From JACKII01 sp963807085 (GTDB lineage: Bacteria; Pseudomonadota; Alphaproteobacteria; Bin95): DNA of 64,000 bases. The translations under genes were made by a program, and so were the position numbers. Location: contig CAWEBB010000012.1 in assembly GCA_963807085.1 (NCBI GenBank), positions 186,001-250,000 of the forward strand, in the 5' to 3' direction. The notes under the pieces were generated by a model that did no database searches, was not told the DNA's origin, and was given only the letters and a program-made list of their open reading frames with translations. Of this stretch, positions 52,850 through 61,767 are shown in pieces; the first letter of the stretch is position 1, and every line of letters starts with the position of its first letter.

Positions 52850-53944
52850 ATGACCACGATCACCAGCATCGAAACCATCCACTACCGCCTGCCGCTCGAC
52901 CCGCCTTTCAGCAACTCGACGCACGGGCTGATGACCCATTTCGAACTGGTGACGGTACGGCTCACCGATTCCGACGGCTGCGAGGGCCTTGGCTACACCT
53001 ATGCGGTCAACCACGGCGGCAGCGCCATCTGCGCCCTGATCGCCGATGATCTCGCTGGCCTGCTCGTCGGCGAGGACCCGGACCGCATCGCCCGCCTCTG
53101 GGACCGGATGTGGTGGGCGGTGCACTATCCGGGGCGGGGCGGGCTCGCCTGTTTCGCCTTCGCCGCACTCGACATCGCGCTCTGGGACCGCATGGGCAAG
53201 GCGCGGGGCATGCCGCTCTGGAAGCTGCTGGGTGGCCACGACCCAAAGGTGATGGCCTATGTCGGCGGCATCGACCTGGAACTGCCGCTGCCGGACCTGC
53301 TGGCCCAGACCGACGGCAACCTGGCCAAGGGCTTCAAGGCGGTGAAGATGAAGGTCGGACGCGAGCGCCTGCATGAGGATGTGGAACGCGTCGCCGCCAT
53401 GCGCGAGCATCTCGGGAACGGCTTCCCTCTCATGGCCGACGCCAACATGCGCTGGAGCCGCGACCAGGCCCAGGCCGCGATCCGCGCGCTGGAGCCCTAT
53501 GACCTCACTTGGCTGGAAGAACCCATGATCCCGGACGACGAGATCGGCCACGCTCGCCTCGCCGCGCTTTCCGCCATTCCGATCGCCACAGGCGAGAACT
53601 TCCATACCCTCTATGAGTTTGAGCGCATGATCCGGGCCGGCGGCGTCACCTTTCCGGAGCCGGACGTCTCCAACTGCGGCGGCATCACCCCCTGGATGAA
53701 GATCGCGACCCTCGCCGAGGCCAGCAATCTGCGCGTCACCAGCCACGGCGTGCACGATCTCCACGTGCACCTGCTCGCCGCCATTCCGAACAAGAGCTAC
53801 ATGGAGTGGCACGGCTTCGGCCTGGAGCAGTATTTCGTCAATCCGGCGTTGACGCTGGACGAGCAGGGCCGCGCCACCGCCCCGGAGCGGCCGGGTCACG
53901 GCGTCGCCTTCGAATGGGCGAAGCTGGAACCCTACCGGCGTTAG
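52850..53944 (+). CDS. Mandelate racemase/muconate lactonizing enzyme family protein
   Basis: A 364-residue enolase-superfamily enzyme, capping domain plus barrel. FKAVKMKVG supplies the KxK-type base region (about 165-173), DANMRWS the first metal Asp (about 200), WLEEPMIPDD the Glu, ATGENFHT the second Glu and SHGVHDLHVH the His region near 300. This order fits the mandelate racemase/glucarate-type acid-sugar dehydratase subgroups, which abstract the alpha-proton of a carboxylate. It sits right behind the dioxygenase and liv genes and may act on the imported substrate. Confidence 0.88.
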   Translation: MTTITSIETIHYRLPLDPPFSNSTHGLMTHFELVTVRLTDSDGCEGLGYTYAVNHGGSAICALIADDLAGLLVGEDPDRIARLWDRMWWAVHYPGRGGLACFAFAALDIALWDRMGKARGMPLWKLLGGHDPKVMAYVGGIDLELPLPDLLAQTDGNLAKGFKAVKMKVGRERLHEDVERVAAMREHLGNGFPLMADANMRWSRDQAQAAIRALEPYDLTWLEEPMIPDDEIGHARLAALSAIPIATGENFHTLYEFERMIRAGGVTFPEPDVSNCGGITPWMKIATLAEASNLRVTSHGVHDLHVHLLAAIPNKSYMEWHGFGLEQYFVNPALTLDEQGRATAPERPGHGVAFEWAKLEPYRR

Positions 53945-53953
53945 GCGGGCATC

Positions 53954-54973
53954 GTGTTCACTGACATGGCCGACTTGACCGTCGTCGGCCTTTTCCTTTT
54001 CGCAGCCGCCGTGATCGGCATCTCGGGCACGCGCATGGTCGCAATCGCCGACCGGATCGCCGACCGCACCGGCATGGGTGAGACAATCGCGGGCGGCATC
54101 CTGCTGGGGATGAGCACGTCGCTTTCCGGCGTGGTCACGGCAATCACCGCCGCAGGAGAAGGCCAGGCATCGCTCGCGTTTGCGACCGCCATCGGCGGCA
54201 TCCCGGCGCAGACGGCGTTCCTCGTCATCGCCGATCTGACCTACCGCCGGGTCAATCTGGAGCACGCCGCCGCCGATGCCAACAACCTGCTGCAGGCGGC
54301 CGCGCTCATCGTGCTGCTGAGCCTGCCGCTCGCCGCATATCTGCTGCCGTCCGCGACGGTGTTCGGCGTGCATCCGGTGTCCGTGGTGCTGGTGGCCATC
54401 TATATTCTGACCACGCGGGCCGCCTTTTCCATGCGGGACCGGCCCATGTGGCGGCCAGAGGAAACCCCGGACACACGGCGGGACGAACCGGACCGGGCGA
54501 GCCAGCAAGAGGCCTTGGCGCCCCTGCTCGGGCAATGCGCGTTGCTGGTCGTGATCCTGGCGGGGTCGGGCTTTGTCGTCGCCGCCACGGGTGCGGCGCT
54601 CTCCAGCCGCTTCGGCATTTCCCAGACATTGGTAGGGGCGCTGTTGACCGCCGTCGCGACATCCATTCCCGAGCTGGTGACGACGCTCGCCGCCGTGCGG
54701 CGCGGGGCGTTGCAACTGGCGGTCGGCGGGATTATCGGCGGCAACACCTTTGATATTCTGTTCCTCAGCGCCTCGGACGTCGCCTACCGCGATGGCTCCC
54801 TCTATCACGCGATCGGCGATGCAGACATGCTGCTGACCGTCGGCGCGATCCTGATGACCGGCGTGCTGTTGATGGGCCTGATCATGCGCGAGCGCCGCGG
54901 CGTCGGCTTCGAAGGGACCGCCATCCTGGCGATCTATGCCGCGATCGTCGGCGCGCAGGTCTGGCTGGTCTGA
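53954..54973 (+). CDS. Sodium/calcium exchanger family membrane protein
   Basis: A 339-residue antiporter of the Ca2+/cation antiporter (CaCA, YrbG-like) family, with two alpha-repeat halves. The first has TIAGGILLGMSTSLSGVVTAI and AIGGIPAQTAF; the second has TLVGALLTAVATSIPELVTTLAAVRR and GGIIGGNTFDILFL. The acidic residue is conserved in the second half (SIPEL) but the first half shows SLSG where E is usual, so ion handling may differ. GTG start at 53954; MADLTVV at 53966 is an alternative. It is 9 bases behind the enolase-superfamily gene. Confidence 0.82.
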   Translation: MFTDMADLTVVGLFLFAAAVIGISGTRMVAIADRIADRTGMGETIAGGILLGMSTSLSGVVTAITAAGEGQASLAFATAIGGIPAQTAFLVIADLTYRRVNLEHAAADANNLLQAAALIVLLSLPLAAYLLPSATVFGVHPVSVVLVAIYILTTRAAFSMRDRPMWRPEETPDTRRDEPDRASQQEALAPLLGQCALLVVILAGSGFVVAATGAALSSRFGISQTLVGALLTAVATSIPELVTTLAAVRRGALQLAVGGIIGGNTFDILFLSASDVAYRDGSLYHAIGDADMLLTVGAILMTGVLLMGLIMRERRGVGFEGTAILAIYAAIVGAQVWLV

Positions 54974-55097
54974 CGCCTGGCTGCTCCGACATTGGCCTGC
55001 GCGGGCTTCAAATGTTCGTGCGCAGGTGCCTCGGTCCGGTATCGCCGGCGTACAATCAATCTCTATAGGATTTTTGCGCAGGAGCGCACCACGCCAA

Positions 55098-56306
55098 ATG
55101 ACCGGTTCCACCAGCGAATTCTACGCTAGCCTGCCCTCCACGCGAGACTTCACCGCCGTGGCGGACCTTTCCGGCTATGCGCCCGTTCCGGCCGACTGGG
55201 CCGTTCTTCTTACCGACGTGATCGGCTCGACCAAGGCGATCCGGGCCGGGCGCTACAAGGACGTGAACATGGTCGGCGCGGCCTGCATCACCGCGGCGCT
55301 GAACGCGCTGCCGGGCTACAGCCTGCCCTATGTCTTCGGCGGCGACGGGGCGACGATCCTGGTGCCGCCGTCGGGGCTCAATGCGGGACGCGAGGCGCTG
55401 CTGGCGATCGCCGGGCTGGCAGCGCAGCAGTTCGATTTGGGCCTGCGGTCCGGCGTGGTTCCCGTTGCTGATCTATACCGCCGCGGCGCCAGCTTGGGGG
55501 TGCGAAAGCTGCAACTCAGCCCCGGCAACGATCTGGCCCTGCTTTCCGGCGGCGGGCTGGAACTGGCCGATGAGCTGTTGAAAGACCCCGCGCCGGACAA
55601 CCCCTACCGCCTGCCCGCCCCGGAGGCGCCGCCAGCGCCTGACCTGGAAGGGCTTTCCTGCCGGTGGGAGCCGCTGCGGGCTGTCCATGGCGTCTCGCTC
55701 ACCCTGATGCTGCGCGCCGTTGATAGTGAAGATGCTGCGCAAGAGACGGCGCTGCGGGCAGCGCTTTTGGCGATCCAGGAAATCCTCGAAGGCGACCCTG
55801 CCCAATCCGCCGCCCCGGCGCGGGCGGAGACCTTGCGGTTCCGCTGGCGGCCCCTAAACCTTTGGATGGAGGCGCAGGCAACCGCCGGTAACAAAGCGCA
55901 ATGGCGCCGCTTTCTTCGCATTTTAATGGAGGCCTGCCTCCAGGAGGTCGCCGATCGCTTCAACCTGAAGATCGGCCCCTATAATCCACCGGCCTATCGG
56001 GAAGAGGTGCGCACCAACACGGACTTTCGGAAGTACGACGGCCTGCTGCGCCTGGTGCTGGACGTCTCGCCGGCGCAGGCCGATGCCATCGAAGCCTATC
56101 TGTCTGCGGAGCATGCGGGCGGCCGTCTGGTCTACGGCACCCACCGGGCGGATAGTGCGCTGATGACATGCCTGGTTTCCAGCCTCAGACAAAGCCAGCA
56201 TATTCACTTCATCGACGGCGCCGACGGCGGCTTTGCGCTGGCGGCCCGGCAATTCAAGCAGCAGCTCGCTGCCCTCGCGGACGGGCTGCATACAGAAAGT
56301 GTCTGA
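55098..56306 (+). CDS. DUF3095 protein with nucleotide-cyclase-like N-terminal domain
   Basis: A 402-residue protein of the DUF3095 family. The N-terminus has a class III cyclase-like fold: AVLLTDVIGSTKAIRAGRYKDVNMVGA (first metal Asp in LLTDV) and LPYVFGGDGATILVPP (second metal Asp in GGDG), followed by a family-specific C-terminal domain (about 200-402) with R-x-N-T-D-F-R-K-Y-D-G-L-L-R and HFIDGADGG. The family is often annotated as adenylate cyclase-related but activity is unproven. Start at MTGSTSE; a longer frame overlaps the antiporter. The next gene starts 4 bases after its stop. Confidence 0.75.
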   Translation: MTGSTSEFYASLPSTRDFTAVADLSGYAPVPADWAVLLTDVIGSTKAIRAGRYKDVNMVGAACITAALNALPGYSLPYVFGGDGATILVPPSGLNAGREALLAIAGLAAQQFDLGLRSGVVPVADLYRRGASLGVRKLQLSPGNDLALLSGGGLELADELLKDPAPDNPYRLPAPEAPPAPDLEGLSCRWEPLRAVHGVSLTLMLRAVDSEDAAQETALRAALLAIQEILEGDPAQSAAPARAETLRFRWRPLNLWMEAQATAGNKAQWRRFLRILMEACLQEVADRFNLKIGPYNPPAYREEVRTNTDFRKYDGLLRLVLDVSPAQADAIEAYLSAEHAGGRLVYGTHRADSALMTCLVSSLRQSQHIHFIDGADGGFALAARQFKQQLAALADGLHTESV

Positions 56307-56310
56307 TACC

Positions 56311-57320
56311 ATGCAGAATTCGAACCAGCGCCTGTTGCTGAAGGCACGCCCGGAAGGCATCGCCGGTCCGGAGCATTTCGAGGAAGATACCCAGCCCATC
56401 CGCCAGCCCGGCCCCGGCGAACTGCTGGTGGAGAGTGTCTACATCTCCATCGACCCGGCCATGCGCGTCTGGGTCAGCGAAAATCCCGGCTACGTGCCGC
56501 CGGTCGAAATCGGCTCGGTCATGCGGGCGGGCGGCATCGGCCGGGTGCTGGTGTCGGAAGACCCGAACTTTCAGCCGGGCGACTTCGTCAACGCCCGCCT
56601 CGGCTGGCAGACCCACCCGACCGTGAAGGCGGCGGAGTGCCAGAAGCTGGACCTCTCGGTCGGCAGCCCGAAGGACTGGATCGGCCCGCTCGGCACCACC
56701 GCGCTCACCGCCTATTTCGGGCTTTTCGACGTGGGCGCGGCACAGCCTGGCGAGACGGTGCTGGTTTCGGCCGCAGCGGGCGGAGTTCGGCCAGATGGTG
56801 GCGCAGATGGCCAAGATCCACGGCAGCCGCGTCGTCGGCATCGCGGGAGGGCCGGAGAAATGCGCCTATCTGCGCGACACGCTCGGCCTCGACGCGACCA
56901 TCGACTACAAGGCCGGCGGACTGGCCGATGCCTACAAGACCGCCATGCCCGATGGCTGTGACGTATTCTTCGACAATGTCGGCGGCGAGCAACTGGACCT
57001 GGCGCTTTCCTCGCTGCGGGAGCGTGGGCGCGTCACCATCTGCGGCCGCATCTCGCAGACCGCGGCGGGCGAGTTGTATGGCGTGAAGAATTCTGGGCCT
57101 CTTGATCGGCAAGCGCGCGCGGATCGAGGGATTTATCGTGTCCGACTACAATGCCCGCTATCCGGAAGCCCGCGCCTGGATCGCCGAACAACTGAAGGCC
57201 GGCAAAATCCGGCAGCGTCTGCATGTGCTGGAGGGGCTGAACAAGGCTCCGGAGGGGCTGCAAATGCTGTTCCAGAGCGGCAATCACGGCAAGCTGATCG
57301 TGCAGGTTGCGCCGGAATAG
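56311..57320 (+). CDS. NADP-dependent medium-chain oxidoreductase, CurA/leukotriene B4 dehydrogenase type (two +1 frameshifts near 56794 and 57092)
   Basis: The N-terminal part has NQRLLLKARPEG, LLVESVYISIDPAMRVW and PLGTTALTAYFGLFDVGAAQPGETVLVSAAAGG; after removing one T near 56794 it continues VGQMVAQMAKIHGSRVVGIAGG, which binds NADP, and DVFFDNVGGEQLD; after removing one T near 57092 it ends with LGLLIGKRARIEGFIVSDY and GKLIVQVAPE. The whole is about 335 residues of the zinc-independent MDR family that reduces enone double bonds (curcumin reductase, prostaglandin reductase). Both breaks restore perfect family sequence, so it is one gene with two inserted bases. Confidence 0.87.
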
Positions 57321-57624
57321 CTATCGATCGGGAAAGAGAGTAGCTATCGGGAACAGCGCCTACCGCGGGAAGAGGCAGCGATAGGGAAAAAAAGGCGTGA
57401 CGGACACCAACGGCCAAGGGTGGGTGGAGGGGTCGGCAATGCAAGTCGACCGCTGCCGTCCGTCACAAGAAGGACTATACGCATCAGCCCTGAACCGGCG
57501 GTTTCCTGGATTACTTCAAATTGCGGGCGATGCGTTTTTCTTTGAATAACCTGCCCGGCCCCTGTTCGGGCGGGCGGCCACACGCTAGCATTCGGGTCAA
57601 ACAGAAAAGCTGCGAGGACTTGCC
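57321..57624. other. Intergenic region before the TauD-like gene
   Basis: About 300 bases without a supported gene. It includes two tandem-like AGCTATCG(A/G)... stretches right after the reductase stop and an A7 run near 57387. No hairpin with T-run or clear promoter was seen. AAAGCTGCGAGG before ATG 57625 gives the ribosome site. Confidence 0.4.
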
Positions 57625-58467
57625 ATGGCATTATCCATCACGCCCGTCGATGCCCCCTTGGGTGCGGAGGTCATCGGCTTCGACATCGAGCGCGACGCCT
57701 CGCCGGAAGTCGGTGAAGAGTTAAAAGCCGCTTGGCTGGAGCATGTGGTGCTCTGTTTCCGCGACCAGGCGCTGGATCCTGCAGGATTCCTGCGGCTTGC
57801 CAGCCTGTTCGGCAAGCCGCGGCCGCAGCCGCTGCAACGGCCCGAGTATCAGGTCGAGGGCCACCCGGAAATCCGGGTGCTCTCGAACCGGCACCGCGAC
57901 ACGCTGGGCGACGGCAAGCCCATGAAGGTCGGCGGAAGCTGGCACACGGACCATTCCCACCAGCAGAACGCGCCGCGCGGCACCATGCTGCACGCGCTGC
58001 AATTGCCGAGCCGCGGCGGCAATACCAGCTTCACCAACCAGCACGCGGCCTACAACGGTTTGCCGGCCGACAAGCAGGAACTGGCAAGGCGCCTGCGCGT
58101 GCACCACGTCTACAACAGCCCCTACGCCCCCCGGAAAATGCAGGCGCTAAGCGCAGAGGAGCAGAAACAGGCGGCACCCGAAGCCTGGCATCCGCTCGCG
58201 CGCCCGCACCCGGTCGATGGGCGGCTCGCGCTTTTCCTGAACCCGATCCGCACGGCTGGCATCGAGGGCATGCAGGACGCGGCGGCGCAGGAATTGCTGG
58301 GCGAGATGCTGGAGCATTCAACCCGGCCGCAATACCGCTACACGCATCCGTGGCGCAAAGGCGACGTGTTGATCTGGGACAATCCCCAGGCCCTGCACAT
58401 GGTCGACCACGACTACCCGCCGGACGAGTTGCGCCTGATGCACCGGACCCTGGTGCAGTACGCGTAA
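57625..58467 (+). CDS. TauD/TfdA family Fe(II)/2-oxoglutarate dioxygenase
   Basis: A 280-residue dioxygenase of the TauD/TfdA group. The iron ligands are visible as His-Thr-Asp in GGSWHTDHSHQ (about 110-114) and the distal His in WDNPQALHMVDHDYP (about 258), with a following Arg in the RLMHRTLVQ segment for 2-oxoglutarate. LEHVVLCFRDQALDP near the N-terminus is typical. The family hydroxylates taurine, 2,4-D, alkylsulfates or similar; no sulfur genes are adjacent, so substrate is open. Convergent with the TRAP dctM gene. Confidence 0.88.
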   Translation: MALSITPVDAPLGAEVIGFDIERDASPEVGEELKAAWLEHVVLCFRDQALDPAGFLRLASLFGKPRPQPLQRPEYQVEGHPEIRVLSNRHRDTLGDGKPMKVGGSWHTDHSHQQNAPRGTMLHALQLPSRGGNTSFTNQHAAYNGLPADKQELARRLRVHHVYNSPYAPRKMQALSAEEQKQAAPEAWHPLARPHPVDGRLALFLNPIRTAGIEGMQDAAAQELLGEMLEHSTRPQYRYTHPWRKGDVLIWDNPQALHMVDHDYPPDELRLMHRTLVQYA

Positions 58468-58479
58468 AGCAGCGGCGTA

Positions 58480-59790
58480 TCAGTCCGTCATCAGGCTCGG
58501 CAGGTAGAGGATAATGTCCGGAAAGGCCATCAGCAGCCCAACCACGACCATGTCCGCCACCAGGAACCACATGATGCCCTTGAAGATCGTTGTGGTCGTG
58601 GCGAGATCGCCGACGACGCCCTTGATCACGAACACGTTGATGCCGATGGGCGGTGTGATCATGCCGATTTCCAGGAACTTGGTCAGGACGACGCCGAACC
58701 AGATCAGGCTGTAGTCGAGCCCCGCCAGGATCGGCATGATCACCGGCAGGGTCAGCAGCATCGCGCCGATGGGCTCCAGGAACATGCCGATCGCCAGATA
58801 CATGAGCGCGATCATGATCATGATGATCGACGGGATCCGCTCCGAAGCCCAGCACCACGCTGGACAAAAACTGGGTCGTGCCGCTCAGCGCTAGAAACCG
58901 AGTCACATGGCCGCGCCCACGGCGATGATCAGCAGCGCTGCGGTTGTGACCAGGGTCTCGATGACGGCATTTTTGATGCTCTCCCAGGTCAACTGGCGTT
59001 TCAGGCCGGCCACCAGGAAGGACAGCAGCGCGCCGATCCCGCCCGCCTCGGTCGCGGTGAAGGCGCCGCTGAACAGGCCGCCGAACACGCCCAGCAGGAT
59101 GAGCAGCAGCGGCCATGTGTCGGCCAGGGCCGACACTTTCTCGGAGAGGGTCGCGTCGCCCTCGTATGGCGGGGCGAGTTCCGGGTTCAGCTTGGCGCGG
59201 ATGATCACCACCGCCACATAGCCCGCCGCCGTCAGAATGCCCGCGCTGACGCCGCCGAGGAACAGCTGGCTGATCGGCACCTCCACGAAGATGCCGTAGA
59301 GAATCATCAGGATCGACGGCGGGATGAGCGCGCCGATGGTGCCGGCCGCTGCGACCGTGCCGGTGGCGAGCGATGCGTCGTAGCGGTTGCGCATCATCTC
59401 CGGCACCGCGATTCGCCCCATGGCCGCGGCGCAGGCGACGGAGGAACCCGTGACGGCGGCAAACCCGGCCGCGCCGAAAATGCTGGCCACGGCCAAGCCG
59501 CCCGGCAGCTTCGCCAGCCAGACGCGGGCCGCGTCGAACAGGTTTTTGGTCAGCCCGGCATGATAGCAGAAATAGCCCATGAGCAGGAACATGGGCACGG
59601 AGCTGAGGGTCCAGTGCGCGGTAAAGGCATAAGGGGTTGAGGTCAGGATGCTGAGCGCGACCCGCTGGCCGACCAGCGCCCAGATGCCGACAAAGGAGAC
59701 GCCGATCAGCGCCACGCCGACCGGAATGCGCAGCCCCAGCAAAACCACCAGAGCGCCAAGGCCGGTCAGGCCGATCTGAATTTCCGTCAT
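58480..59790 (-). CDS. TRAP transporter large permease subunit DctM, second system (-1 near 58905, +1 near 58835)
   Basis: Starting MTEIQIGLTGLGALVVLLGLRIPVG, the protein parallels the DctM at 33923 block by block (VPMFLLMGYFCYHAGLTKNLFDAARVWL, FGAAGFAAVTGSSVACAAAMG, TVAAAGTIGALIPPSI). It hits TGA after GAAM near 58903; inserting one G gives AMVTRFLALSG, and removing one G near 58835 gives ADPVIIMIMIALMYLAIGMFLEPIGAML through to PSLMTD. The restored protein is about 436 residues. It is the large subunit of the second TRAP system. Confidence 0.87.
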
Positions 59791-59810
59791 AAAATGGAAC
59801 TTCCCTGGAT

Positions 59811-60362
59811 TCAGATGGTGTCGAAGAAGTGGCTGTCGCCTCTGTTCCAGGGATCGGTATCACCCAGCCCGCTCTTGCTGCCGGTCAGATAGACCAGAAA
59901 CTGGTAGATCAGCACGAGCGTGATCAGGCCAAAGCCGATTGGCAGTGTGTAATATCCAGGCCAGACCGGCACCTTGAAACCCAACTCCATCACATAGCTG
60001 CCCGCGGCGCGCCTGGTTTCGGCCTGAATCCAGGAGGTCCAGGTCAACAGCCCGAACACGGCGGCAGAATACAGCCATCCCCACCGGTAGGCATGGCGCT
60101 GCACACCTTGCGGGAATACTTGCATGACCACTTCGACGGAAATGTGCGCATCGCGTTTCTGGCAGAGCGCCAGCGGAATGAAGGCCGCAATCACCATATA
60201 GTAGTTGGATACGATGGCGATGGTGGCCGGCAGCGGCTTGTTAAAGAAATAGCGACCGGTCACGTCCGCGCTAATGTGCAGCATCATCATCATAATGGCC
60301 GCACCGCTGAACGCCGTCATGACGAAAATGATGGCGTTCAGCACCCGTCCAATGGCTTGCAT
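59811..60362 (-). CDS. TRAP transporter small permease subunit DctQ, second system
   Basis: A 183-residue four-helix membrane protein, paralogous to the DctQ at 33340 (MQAIGRVL, ATIAIVSNYYMV, AHISVEVVMQVFPQGVQRH, YLTGSKSGLGDTDP). The start at 60362 has GGGAGAG before it; a frame 20 codons longer lacks this. It lies 20 bases before dctM and about 95 bases after dctP in the same direction. Confidence 0.9.
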   Translation of the reverse strand: MQAIGRVLNAIIFVMTAFSGAAIMMMMLHISADVTGRYFFNKPLPATIAIVSNYYMVIAAFIPLALCQKRDAHISVEVVMQVFPQGVQRHAYRWGWLYSAAVFGLLTWTSWIQAETRRAAGSYVMELGFKVPVWPGYYTLPIGFGLITLVLIYQFLVYLTGSKSGLGDTDPWNRGDSHFFDTI

Positions 60363-60457
60363 GGATCTCTCCCGGCGGAAGGGAAACCCCGCACAAAGGG
60401 CGTGCGGGGCATGGCCGCCCAAACCGCTCGTGCGGGGGCGGCGCAGACGGTGGGCAC

Positions 60458-61591
60458 CTACATTCCGTAGGTTGCAGCGTCGATCTTGCTGTAGATCTCG
60501 CGCTTATAGAGGTCTGCGACAGCTTCCCAATCGGTGCGGTCGATATCGTCCGTCATCATCTTCTGCCAGCGCTTGGCAGTGTCGGCAAACTTCTCCGCCA
60601 CTTCGCGCGCGTTTTCGACACCGAAGTCCTTTTCGCCTGTTTTGATGGACTCCTCAAAATTGCTGGCGGCGAAGGCCTGGTGCTTTGCCACCAATTCCGG
60701 CGACGGCTCCACCAGTTCGACCTTCCATTCCTTAAGCTGATCGAAGACCTCCGAATACTGCTTGTCCAGATGCGTCTCGGTCAGGGCCGTGCCTTCGGCC
60801 GCCAGGTCCAGCATCACCTGGCGCTGTTCTACGGTCAGGCTGCGCCAAGTGTCCAGATTCATGGTCCAGAGCGACATGCTATGAAACGTGCCGAGCGGCA
60901 GGCGTGTGACCGATTTGATCACGTCCTGCAGGCCGAAATTCGGAATTTCCGTCGGTGTGGACAGTGTTGCGTCCAAGACACCGGCATTCAACCCCTCATA
61001 AATTTCGTTGCCGGTCATTGTCACGGCCTTGCCGTCGAAATATTCGGCCCAGCGGCGGAAATAGATGCTGCCCGCCCGGAACTTTTTGCCGACCACATCC
61101 TCTGGCGTCCTGATCGCGCTACTGCCGACGATCATGACGTAGGGCGGGTTGGAGTGCATGGCGAGCACGACCTGGTTCTTGTCCAAGAACTCCTTCAGGC
61201 ACGGCTCGCAATTGAAGACGAACTCCGTGTTCGCGCCTGCCATGGCGACCGCCGTATCGGCATAGCCGGAGATATTCGCCAGGAAATTATGATAGGGGAA
61301 CTCCGCCGGCCAGTACGGCAACACCATGATGCCCACGTCGGCTATACCGTCGCGCAGGCCGTCACTGACCTCGGCAAGGCCCATAAGCGAACCGCAATAA
61401 TTGCGCATGGTGAGTTCACCATTAGTGCGCTTGGGCAGTTCTTCTTCAGCGTAGTGATAGACCTTGACCACGTCGTGGGTACAGGGCAGGGCCGGTTCGA
61501 AACGCAATTCTCGGGCGGATGCATTGCTGGCAACCACGGTTGCCAGCGCAAGAGCAGCGCCCAGCGCTGCCTTGCGGGCGGTATTCTCCAT
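60458..61591 (-). CDS. TRAP transporter substrate-binding protein DctP, second system
   Basis: A 377-residue periplasmic binding protein, signal peptide ending near SNASA. It shares the outline of the three copies at 29-33 kb (SDGLRDGIADVGI, FNCEPCLKEF with the same Cys-x-x-Cys pair, GKKFRAGSIYFRRWAEYFDG, TMTGNEIYEGLNAG, DTWRSLTVEQR, ending AATYGM), but with many substitutions, so it is an older paralogue with probably different ligand. AGGAAATG-like ribosome sequence precedes the start. Confidence 0.9.
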   Translation of the reverse strand: MENTARKAALGAALALATVVASNASARELRFEPALPCTHDVVKVYHYAEEELPKRTNGELTMRNYCGSLMGLAEVSDGLRDGIADVGIMVLPYWPAEFPYHNFLANISGYADTAVAMAGANTEFVFNCEPCLKEFLDKNQVVLAMHSNPPYVMIVGSSAIRTPEDVVGKKFRAGSIYFRRWAEYFDGKAVTMTGNEIYEGLNAGVLDATLSTPTEIPNFGLQDVIKSVTRLPLGTFHSMSLWTMNLDTWRSLTVEQRQVMLDLAAEGTALTETHLDKQYSEVFDQLKEWKVELVEPSPELVAKHQAFAASNFEESIKTGEKDFGVENAREVAEKFADTAKRWQKMMTDDIDRTDWEAVADLYKREIYSKIDAATYGM

Positions 61592-61767
61592 TATAACATT
61601 TCCTCCGGTTGCAGATTGACTCTGCTGTTTATCGACAGCGTATTCCGTCCGATCTTAGCGCCGATGCGGATCACGATCCGATCATTAGATGAGACGAAGG
61701 ATGCACTGTCCACCTCAAATGACCGCGCCCGGCATAATGAGACAGGATCGCCGATTCTCCGCGGACG

